From Enterobacteriaceae bacterium 89 (GTDB lineage Bacteria; Pseudomonadota; Gammaproteobacteria; Enterobacterales; Enterobacteriaceae): DNA of 64,000 nt. This document shows positions 1 through 10,400 of this stretch, piece after piece. Both the position numbers and the translations under genes were made by a program. The stretch is taken from NCBI GenBank assembly GCA_014156375.1, contig RQJH01000005.1, positions 434,001 through 498,000 on the forward strand, read 5' to 3'. Position 1 is the first letter of the stretch. Each line of letters opens with the position of its first letter. The notes under the pieces are model-generated. The model was not told the origin of the DNA. It made no database searches and saw only the letters and a program-made list of their open reading frames with translations.

Positions 1-452
1 TAGGCTGGAACGGTTGCAGCATCTTTGTGAATCAATGCCCAGGTTGCCCGGCCGATATACAGTGGTTGTTTGTAATGTGTGCCACTGGTGTTTTCAGCCA
101 TCCATTGACCGATCGCTTGTTTTGCTTTTGGCGTCAGATAGCTATCCGTAGGGTTGACCATCGAATCGATGCTGCTGCCTTTATAATTCTCTTTGTCAAA
201 GCTGCTGGTGCTGACATTGCCCGTTAGTGCAGATAACACAGCCAGCCCTTTGCCCATCGCGTTGTCACCAGGCGTTACGACTCTAAGTTTATTGTCAGCG
301 ATGCGATTGTTATTTAAATCAGATAAAGCCGCTGTGCTGTAGATCTCTAAGGTACCACCATTTGCTGATGTTACTGCTTCAGGTTTCGGTGAGTTTGCGC
401 AGCCAGTTAAAACAGTCATTGCTGCCAGAGTTGCTATCACTTTTGCTTTCAT
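1..452 (-). CDS. Lipoprotein of unknown function, 3' end outside window
   Basis: The reading frame opens at an ATG (450-452) preceded by a good ribosome binding site (AGGAAAG) and stays open to the window edge, so at least 150 residues are present and the C-terminus is missing. The N-terminus is a short hydrophobic signal ending in the lipobox LTGC, with Cys18 as the lipidation site, so export and membrane anchoring are likely. The rest is polar, with phrases such as LSDLNNNRIADNK and IGQWMAENTSGT. I do not recognise the family. It is on the same strand as cdiB-cdiA-cdiI but about 410 bases after cdiI, so it may be a separate unit. No function is claimed. Confidence 0.75.
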   Translation of the reverse strand, partial: MKAKVIATLAAMTVLTGCANSPKPEAVTSANGGTLEIYSTAALSDLNNNRIADNKLRVVTPGDNAMGKGLAVLSALTGNVSTSSFDKENYKGSSIDSMVNPTDSYLTPKAKQAIGQWMAENTSGTHYKQPLYIGRATWALIHKDAATVPA

Positions 453-862
453 TTTCTTTCCTTGATGTTTCCATGTGTACTTGCTTTCGATTTTGTTGTG
501 AGCGTAGAGTTAGTCTCAATAGATATTTATTATCGGTTTTAATCGTTTAAACTTTAATTCCTTTTGTGACTTGTTTTAAAAAATACTCGGGATGAAACCA
601 TATGCTAAAGGAACAAACTTAGTGCCGATATCATTTTTCTGGACGTAGTAGTTGGGTTGTTGGTTCGCTTTAAAAATTATGTGTCATTAAAATTGATTTT
701 TTCATTGCACTCTATAAATACAATGGTGTTGTAAGGTTTTTTGTTGTCTAATAACTAATTAATCAGTTGAGTAAAGCACGTTCTTTGTTTGTATATGGCT
801 GTTTTCATTTGGTTCTATATAAAATGAATTCATTTTTAATGAAAGGTTATTACCCATGATAA
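453..862. other. AT-rich intergenic region between cdiI and the lipoprotein gene
   Basis: There is no convincing gene on either strand in these 410 bases. The region is strongly AT-rich, like the neighbouring cdiI. A perfect 16-base palindrome, AAAATGAATTCATTTT, lies at 821-836, just after the cdiI stop. It could help end transcription, but it has no loop and no clean T-run. The promoter of the lipoprotein gene is presumably here, but I cannot fix it. Confidence 0.5.
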
Positions 863-1465
863 CTATAGCTTTAGCTTCCAAAAATTCATGCCATCAATTA
901 GCCAATATTGCTCTCTATCGGGAACAAGCAAGCCAAAGTCATCATTTGCTTGAGCTGCCCAATCAGCTGGAGCAAGTTCTTCATGATTAATTTCCCAATC
1001 GGTGTGGCGGTATATCTTTTTGGCAAAATTAATATAAAACATAGGGAGCCGCATCCTCAACTCGTCCCACTTACTTGAAACAGTTCCCAATGATATGGAA
1101 TGAAATTCCTCTATGTAATTGTAAAAGTCAAATAGCTCATCCTTAGTTTTACCAAAAGTAAAGAAATTTCGCATCATATCCGTTGAGAACACAGTAACAT
1201 TGTTTTTAACTAAATACTCATCAAAATTATGTTCTGTTAATACGGGGATGCCTTTCCTGAAAGTAGTAACGGCTTCTTCATACTGTGATTCTTTCATCCA
1301 TCCCTTCTGAATGTATTTTTTGTACTCTGAAGACACATCTATACAAAAATTAACTTTATCATCGAAAACGTAATAATGTTTTCCTTTAGCGACGAAAACA
1401 GCAATAGCCATGTCACCGTTGAATAGTGCATCGAGTAAGCGTTCTGTTTCATTTACCAAATTCAT
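863..1465 (-). CDS. cdiI: Probable CDI immunity protein (CdiI)
   Basis: This 200-residue acidic cytoplasmic protein, without signal peptide or membrane segment, lies directly after cdiA. Its ATG (1463-1465) falls inside the last codons of cdiA, so the genes overlap by 17 bases, and an AGAGGAG binding site lies within the cdiA end. That overlap and the visibly AT-rich composition are typical of immunity genes that travel with a CdiA C-terminal toxin. The protein is rich in aromatic residues, for example KHYYVFDDKVNF and ELFDFYNYIEEF. I do not recognise an immunity family, so the role rests on position: it should bind and neutralise the toxin at the CdiA C-terminus. The symbol is given by position only. 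Confidence 0.75.
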   Translation of the reverse strand: MNLVNETERLLDALFNGDMAIAVFVAKGKHYYVFDDKVNFCIDVSSEYKKYIQKGWMKESQYEEAVTTFRKGIPVLTEHNFDEYLVKNNVTVFSTDMMRNFFTFGKTKDELFDFYNYIEEFHSISLGTVSSKWDELRMRLPMFYINFAKKIYRHTDWEINHEELAPADWAAQANDDFGLLVPDREQYWLIDGMNFWKLKL

Positions 1466-4400
1466 TTGTGAACTCCTCTTTTGTCAATACTCGAGCCTTA
1501 GACGAATTTTGCTCAATAAGCCGATCCCATACTTTTGGTAACTCCAAAGACACGCTAGGCTCTCCTTTGTTAGGATCAACAATCTTAGGTGCATTTGGAT
1601 CTTTTGCAACCCCCGGAATTGGCCTCTGAGGAACTGCTGCATCCATGATCTGCTTGTGCAAAGCAGCATCAACTTCAAATACTACAACGGAACCATCTGC
1701 TCTTTTGTTAGTAAGATAGTATGCGGCATGATTTGGGCCATTTGTACTGACGCACAATTGTCCACTGCATCCCGAATTAATACTTACAGTACCATCTTCA
1801 TTAACACTGATTCTGTTCTGACTTGTTTTAGTACCGCTTCCTCCTCCTTCTACCCTAAAGTAAGTCTCTGTAGTTGATTTTGGCTTTTCTGAGACAGCGT
1901 CACTAACACCATTCTTGGATACCGAAGAATCAATCCCTTTCATCCCTGCAATAATGCTTACTATTGCATGTAGCTGCATTGCATCATCATAGGTTTTCGC
2001 CACTTCATCCCATGACTTTTTCTCTCCTTTCTGAGCACTCGCACCTACGAGAGCCGTTATCGCCGCGTCACGAGTGATGCTTCCTTCATCCAAGCCTCTC
2101 ATTATTGCTTCGGCATTAGCGTAATCAGCCGGGAAAATATCCTTGTAGGATAATCTGTATCCCGCCGCGCTGTCGCTGTAACCTTCCAACGCTTTTTGAG
2201 CTTTTACAATCAGCTGCCCACAGCCGGCGCTACTCTTATTCCCTTGTGTACAGACGTCCAGAATCTGCTGATCGCGGGCTTTGTCCGTTGCATTGATGTT
2301 GGCAAGTTCTTGCGTCAGTGTCTGACGTTCATCAGCCGTCAAGTCACCATGCTCGAGTTGATATTCAACCTGCATTTTACGTTCGGCTTCTTTGTGATCC
2401 AGATAGTTAAACCGCACTGAATCCAACGAAGTCGCCGCGCCCGACTGCGCACCGTTTGAGCCACCTATGACGCCGCCAATAGCACCACCACTAACTGCAG
2501 CAGCCCACTGGGTGATCGCCGCTTTTTCATTCGGGCCCAGCGTCGTATGGCTGTCCAGGTAGTTACTCACCAGTTGCCCGAAGGCTTCGCTGGTCATACC
2601 CGCCATGCCTCCAGCTAGCGCATTACCCCCTCCAAAACTTGCCTGAATGGCACCGATAATGCCGTGGATCGCGGCTTTTTCTTTGCTGTCTGCCGCCCAG
2701 CCCATGGCTGCGCCCAGGTCACCGGCATACTGGTTTGCCATCTGCCCAAAGAGGCCTGCCAGTTCCTGTTGCTCCTGAACTTTCTCTTTATCGAAAATTT
2801 TACCGATATGACCGTTGGCGTTATCCGTATCGCGGCTAAGTCCAGCGACATCCTGCTGCTGATTTTCTTTATCGCGGATAGTAATTGTGCCGCCAGCAAT
2901 CGCCGAATGCGTGGTACCTGATGCTTCACCCTCACTCCCCACACCAATAATTGGTACCGCGCCACCACCGTTATGGCGTTCGCCATCAGCGTCTTTTGAG
3001 GATGAAAATCCTCCGCTTATCCCACTGGTATCAGCGCTGTAATCAGCGCTGTTGTGGATGTCCCGCCAGCCAAGCGTTCCGGTATCAAGCGAGTTTTTGT
3101 CTGCCGTTGCCGTGCTGGCAATCACAGCCCCATCCAGCTGCGTGTGTTTGCCGACGGTGATATCAAAGCCTCTGTCACCTGCAAACAGGCCACTTTGCTC
3201 GCCGACACTGGCGTAATCACTGTCGGTTTTGCTCTTGCTGATACTCAGTGAGGCCGAGCCTGTCATCGAACCGAACGTGAAGCTGGCACCACCGCTGACG
3301 TCTTTCTGCCAGCTGTGATATTCATCGGTGTCCTGCAAGCTTGTGACCAGCAGATCGCGCCCCACATCGGCAGTAATTTTGTCGCCCAGTGCCTGCGCAC
3401 CTGCGATGACCGTGTCACGTCCGCTGCTGAGGCTCAGTTCATCGCGAGCGTTTATGCGCGAGTTGACATACTCAACAGATTTTCCATTGTCACCGCCTTT
3501 CGACTGATAGCCGCTGGCCTGAACGCCAATCCCCGTTTCTTGTCCGATGGAGACATGCACACCCGCACTCCAGCCGCTGCTGTTGTTCGAGCTTTTTTGC
3601 TCCTGATTGTTTGAAGCCGCATTGAGCAGCAGGTCATTTTGTGCCACCAGTGTGACGTTGTTCCCTGTGACTCCGCTGCCTGTAACCTTCAAATCACCGC
3701 TGGTACCATTCAGCCCGGTGGCGACCATATTGATGTCGCCCCCGGCGGTCAGCGTGCTCCCACGAACTTCATTTTGCTTCAACTCAGAGGTGGAAGTGCT
3801 TTTGCTGGAGCCTACGTTGAGCTCCACCCGCACCGCGTTAACGCCATTCTGCATGGCTCCGCCAACTGCTGAGGCTGCACCCGATCCTGCAACCCAGGCA
3901 TCCTGCGCGGCTTTAACGCTGTAAAGTGCCTTCAGACGATCGTCACTGACTTCACCGCTACGTTTGTAAGCGTCATTCGCAGCCAGCGCCGCATCAGTAA
4001 TGGAAGAAGATACCGAAAGCGTCAGACCGCTTTTCTTCTGCTCATAGGTCTCTTTGCGGCGCAGCAAATCGTTACCCGGATCGACGGTAATTTCCCCGGC
4101 AGCCACATTCAAATTTTTAGCAGCAATCACATCCGCACCGCTGATATGAGCTTTATTGTCGGCGAGAATGCTGACGTTTCCGCCTGTAGATCCGACGGTA
4201 CTCACACTCTGGCTCTGAGTTGTACCATCTTCGTTAATCTGGTGTCGGGATGCGCTGGTTCCGATAGTAAAACCGATGCCACCTGAACCCATCAGGCCGC
4301 TGGTTTTCTTTTCCTTCAGATGGTACGAAGACTGTTCATCGGTTGCGGCTACGATGTTTACATCGTGACCTGCTTTCAGCGTGACATCACTTTCACCAAT

Positions 4401-7400
4401 GACGGATGAACCCTTCACCGTCACATCATTGCCCGCCGAAACGGTGACATTCTCACCGCTCAGCGAAGTGCCTTTTTCGTAAGTCGAACTTTCTTCATCA
4501 ATAGTGTGCGTGGTCGTTTTCTTGAGGAAACCTTTTTTAGTTTTCTTTTCCTCTTTGTATGAATAATCGCTTTCTGTCGCTGTAGTGATATTCACATCTC
4601 GCCCGGCAGCCAAGCCGAGATCACCTTGCGCGGTCACCTGAGTGGCTTCGGCGGTTACGTCCCGTCCGGCGTTGATCTTTGTGTCGCCGCCGCTGGCAAT
4701 TTCAGTGCCCTGTTGGCGCACGGACTCGTTGATAGTGGATTTGTTTTTCGAGCGTGAGCTGTTGCCTTCGGTCGTCGCTTCCGCCAGCAGGTTTACATCA
4801 CGCCCGGCCTGCATTCCGACGTTGTTTTCAGCGACGATACCTGCCGCCTGGCTGGTGATATCGCGGCCCGCGACCAGAGTCACGTTGTCGCCTGCGGTGA
4901 CGGTGGTGCGATCTGCACTGCTGCTGTGGCTTTCACTGCTGCCTTTGCGGCTGCTCTGGCTGTTGCCTGCGGCGTTGAGGTTCAGGTCGTTGCCTGCCAC
5001 CAGCTGTGCGGTTTTGCCTGCGTCAATCTGGCTGGCCGTGACGGTCAGATCGTTTCCGGCCTGCATGACGGTGTTGCCGCCAGAGGTGATCGTGCTGCCC
5101 TGATTGCTGGTGGCCGACGAACTGCTGTCTTTCTGCCACCAGAAGCCAGACTGGCTGCGGCTTTCATTCATCTGATTGGCGGCAATATTAAGGTTATTGC
5201 CTGCGTCCATCGCCAGATCGCCACCCGCGCTGACTTTGGCACCGGTGATGTTGATGTCGTTTGCGGCTGACATAAACAGGCCATCAGTGGCGGTAATCGA
5301 CGCGATTTGTCCAACATCGGTTCCGCTGATGGAGACATTGCCCTGACGAGTTCGGCTATTCACCGCCCAGTCCTCTGTCTGGGTAATGTTATTGATGCTG
5401 CCGCCAACGCTCTCCAGCTGTACGGTTTTGCCGCTGATGTTGGAGCCGATGTTGTTGATATCGCCTAACGCGCTCAGGTTCAGCCCGCCGCCTGCGCTGA
5501 TAAGCCCGGCGTTGAGGTTGCTGATGCTGTTGCTGCTGTCGATACTCAGGCCGTTCTGCGCAATAACGGAGCTGCCATCGTTGGTGAATGTTCCGCCCGC
5601 CAACTGGACGCTACCGCCGTTAATCACGCTGCCGTTCTGGACGCTGACGTCTTTGGGTGACAGATACACTTTCGGCACCATCACGGTCTGGCCGTTAATG
5701 GTTGAGGCTTCCCACCACAGAATGCTGTGATCCAGCGCGGCGATCTGATCGGCGGTGAGCGCTACGCCAAACGTCAGTCCCAGTGCGGTTTGTGAAGCCG
5801 CTGCGTTGTCCATCAGATAGCGCATCTGATCCAGATCGGAGCCTAATCCGTTGATGTAACGTGATCCGGTCTGGTTCAGAACATAGTTACTGACGTATCG
5901 GGTATCAAACGCCGCATCGCCGAGGAAGCGGTAATCTTTATCCGGATTGAGATTGAGGCGATCGACCATGTACGACGAGCCAAGGAACTGGTTGGCGTCG
6001 GTGAATTTGCTGTTGGTTTCAATCGTTGGCTGGCCGGGCTTAAGGCCGAGCATGCTGTACAGATCGCCGAACAGATTCGGATCTAACTGCCCCAGACCAT
6101 CAAGCTTTGGATTGACGGTGATGAGGTAAGGGCTGTCCGGGTTGGTCGAAGGAACAAAATAGCCATTGTTGCCAGAGGGCAGGGGATAGTTGCCGTCCAT
6201 GCCGCCAGGCACAAGTGCGGTGCCATCGGCAATGGTTTGCCCTTTTGCCCCTGCATCTTTCCAGTCCGGATTGGTGAGACCGAGTGAACCTGCCTTCTCA
6301 AGCGCCTGTTGGGATTGCCCGCCGCTGATGCTTTGCGCCGAAGGCGTATTCAGATTAGGCGCGGTAATCGTGTTGCTGATGTGCCCGGAGTTGGCCGCGG
6401 TGTTGGTGTTGCTGATATTGCTGGCAAAATTGGCGTTTACGCTGCCGCCTGCCTGAATGACGGAGCGGAAGATTTCGCCTTCTTCCGTAGTGGTGTCCCG
6501 ACCTGTCAGTTTGAATGCCAGAGTGGTCGTTTTTGGCATCACAATCGAATAACTATTGTCGGGCTTAGGTACTCCGTTATTAGCGTGCGAAGCGAAGCCA
6601 TAGCGCTTTGAGTCGTATTGATAAACATACCACTCAGTTGAGGTCCCGTTTTGCCAGCTCTGATTATTAAGCGTATTTCCAGTCAGTGAAACATTGCCAT
6701 TAGCCAGAATGTTGCTGGCCTGGTTGTCGAGGGTGCCTGCATAAATAGCCAGATTGTTGCCGGAAGCAATCCGTGCGGCACCGCCCTGACTGGTAACATC
6801 GGTACGAGACTGGCTGGCAATAAATCTCTGCTCAGCCGTATCGGAATAGGCCGCATAGCTGAACTGGTTATAGTGGTTATAGTTGCATGCGCCATGGCCG
6901 TTACAGGAGCCTGATTGAGTTTCAATGACATTATTAATCATGCCGTAGCTGCCGTCAGGCAACAGGCTGATATCAACATTAATCGTGGCGTTGCCCATCC
7001 CTGCAATGATCTGGGTGCCGTTTATCTGCGTTGTCGTTGCCGTCAAACCATCACGCTGATTCAGCAGATGCCCGGTGTTGATGGACAGATCGCCTCGCTG
7101 CGTTTCGATTGAACCAGAAGTGTTAATCACCTCAGTGTTCGCCGCGCCGCTGGCATCTCTCTGCATTACGAGGTTATTACCCGCCAGCATATCGCCGTGC
7201 AGGTTCTGGATGCTGTTAGCGAACAGCGAAAGCGAGTTCCCGGCGTAGAGCAGGGTGGTGTTAATGATTGAGCCAGAGGCCGTCAGCAGCAGATTGCCTG
7301 CGGTGCCGGTAAAGCCATTCAGCGCAATGTTGTTGCGGCTGGTCAGGCTAACGTCGCCGCCCGCCTGCAGTGCGCCATTGGCATTCATGGTGATGCTGCT

Positions 7401-10400
7401 ACCGTTGAGCGTGGTCGTGCCGTAGCCCGCCGTCAGCTGTCCGCTGTTCACCAACTGGCCGGAGGCATTCAGAGTAATGCCGTTGCCCTGCAACGTACTG
7501 GCGTTGACGATGTCGCCCTGGCTGGTGATCGTCAGCTGTTTATTTGCTGCCACCACTCCTTGCGTGGTCCAGCTGCCAACCAGGTTCAGCGTCAGATTGC
7601 CCAGTGCCACCAACTGGCCTGCGCCGCTCAGATTGGTGGCCTGCAGGATCAAATCGCCGCCGCTGAACGTTTTGCCGTTCTGGTTGTTGAAGCTGTTGGC
7701 CTGAATACCCATACGGCTGTTGCCGAGCAGAGTCCCGCTGTTAGTCAGCGTCTGTGCGTTCAGATCCAGCACTGCGGCCTGAAGCGTACCGGAGTTAGTC
7801 AGACTGCTGCCTGTGAAGGTGGTTTGGTTGGCGGCCATCAGCGTGCCGCCGTTAGCCAGTTTCGCCGTGTTCAGCAGCAGGTTAGTGGCCTGCAGCCAGC
7901 CGTTGCCACTGTAGTCTGGCGTGGTCAGATTCAGATCGTCACCGGAGAGGATTTTGCCAGCATTGCGGGTCTGGGTGGCGGCGGTCAGCGTCGTTTTACC
8001 GTTGCCCTGCAGGGTGCCGTCATTGGTCAGCACTGGTGCGGTCACGTTGAGGTCTTGCTGGCTGAGGATGCTGCCGCTGGCCTGATTGCTCAGGGCATTC
8101 AGCAGCGCCAGCGTCAGAGCGCTGTCGCCCTGCACGCGTCCGCTGTTCGTCAGCGTGTTGGCATCCACCCGTGTGTCAGCGCCCTGCAGCTGACCTGTGT
8201 TAGTGATGTCCTGTGCTTTCAGCGCCAGCGAGCCGCCGGTCAGCAGTTTCCCCTGCTGTTGCAGGTTGCCGTTAAGCGTAAGAGAAAGGCCGTTAACTCC
8301 ACTGATTTCACCGCTGTTATTCAGCGAACTGCCGTTGAGCGTGACGCTGGCAGCGCTCACCAGCCCCTGATTGCTGAACGCCTTACCTGCGAGCCGGGCA
8401 TCGCCCAGCGAGGTGATTTTACTGCCCGTGGCGGCAGTTATATCGCCACTCAGCAGCAGCGCCAAATCGAGGGTACTCTGGATTGCACCGCTGTTAGTCA
8501 GGCTGGAACCTTGCAGACTGACGTTTTTGCCCTGCAGTTGCCCGCCGTTGGTGATATCCCCGGCATTCACTGACAGTGTCTCCTGCGTCAGCAAATCGCC
8601 GCTGTTGTTCAGCTTGCCGGTGGTGTTCAGCGTCAGTCCGCCAAGACCAATAGCTTGTCCACGGTTATCAATGCTGCCCTGACGCAGAGTCAGAGTATTG
8701 CCCTGCAGCGCGCCGTCGTTGAGCAGTTGATCACCCAGAAGTGAGGCGTCTCCAGCGGAGAGCACTTTACCGTGGTTGAACAGAGAGGAGGCGTTGAGCG
8801 TCAGATCGCCCTGGCTCAGCAGCTCGCCGCTATTGGTGAGAGAACGCTGAAGCGTGGCATTGAGATGGTCGGTACCCAGAACCGAAGCACTGTTTTCCCA
8901 GTCATTGCCTGTAATCGTGAGGCCGCTGCCCTGCAGAGTACCCGCGGTAGTCAGTGAACCGGCATCCAGCATCAGTTGGCCACCGCTTAGCAGGCGACCC
9001 GTTTGTTCCTGCGTGACATCATCAGCCTTTATGGAGAACGCATTTGCGCCCTGCATCAGGCCAGAGTTTCGCAGCGAATTACCATCAAACGTCAGGCTGC
9101 TGCTGATGATTTTGCCAGTATTTGTGGTAGTGACACCTTTCACTCCAATCCCGGCATCGCTGCCGATGGTGCCTCGGTTGGCAATCTCAGAGCCCGTCAG
9201 AAGCATTGCCCCACGGCTGTAAATCGTGCCGCCAGAATCATTGGTAAAGGCGTTGCCGTTGAGCGTCAGATGAGTGTTGCTTTGCAGAACCCCGCTGTTG
9301 TTCAGCTTGCCAACATCGAAAGAAAGTGAATCCCCAAGCCACTGGCCGCTGTTACTAAAGTTCTGTCCGTTCAGCGTAATGCCGCGCTTGCTCGCTACTA
9401 CGCCGTCATTGATTAGGTCTGGAATATTTAGCGTCAGGGCTGCGTCGCTGTACAGGGTGCCGTGCTGCAGGTTATTCAGCGCGTTGGCGTTGAGTGCCAG
9501 CAGAGAATCCCCTTGCAAGGTGCCGCTGTTATTAAGGGTTTTGGCACCGGCGTTGAGGGTGTTTGCCACCAGCGTACCGCTGTTGTTGATCGTCTGCGCA
9601 GAGACGTTCATCTGAGCTGAACTGCTTTTACCACTGTGGTTCAGTGCTTCGCTGGCGTTGATCGCGAGCTGATTTTTCGCTGCCTGGGTTCCGGCAAGTG
9701 TAGCCTGCCGTGCTTCGATACTGAGATCGTTTCCGCCCTGCAACCTGGCGTTTTCTGCGGTGGTAACCCGATCGCTTTTCAGCTTCAGATCGCGGGCCGC
9801 ACTAAGTTCACCTTCGACGGTTGCCGAAGTGGCGGTGACGGAAAGTGAATCGCCGCTGTGCGTCAGGGAACTGCTGCCGGAAGTCAGCGTGTTGGTGTTG
9901 ATAGTCAGGCCCTGGCCGCCCGCAATGGTGCCATTTTGCACAACGTCACCGGCGGCGAGCGTCAGCGTGCCATCGCTGAGCAGAGCGCCGCTATTGCTGA
10001 CAACGCCGCTTGCGGTGATGCTGGCGTTACCCTTCGCGCCGATGTTGCCCGTCTGACTAAGATCATGGGTATTCAGGCTGAGATCGCTGGCGCTGAGTAG
10101 CGAGCCGCTGTTGTTGAGCTGGGTGCTGTTCACCGTCAGAGCGTTGCTCTGCAGGTAACCGCTGTTGTTCAGCGTTGCCGCATTGAGCTTCGCGGCATTG
10201 CCAGCAAGCAGTTTGCCATTCTGGTTCAGCATGCCGGCATTGACCGACAGATCCTGGCCTGCCGTCATCTGTCCCAGGGTCGTCAGGGTGTCGCTGGCCG
10301 TCGCTGAAATATGGCGTGCGGCATTGGTGGAACTGCCAGCGTCCTGGGAAATATTTTTCGCGGCGAGCACGACGTCGCGACCCGCTGTCATGGTGGCTGC

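Noticed and set aside
821-836. Perfect palindrome AAAATGAATTCATTTT as a terminator
   Set aside because: It has no loop, is AT-only apart from the centre and lacks a T-run, so I list it only within the intergenic note.
7560-8573. Open frame of 337 codons on the + strand opposite cdiA
   Set aside because: It is antisense to the FHA-1 repeats. The repeat codon pattern keeps the opposite strand open; the translation is low-complexity and has no family features. The same holds for other + strand frames between 2 and 11 kb.
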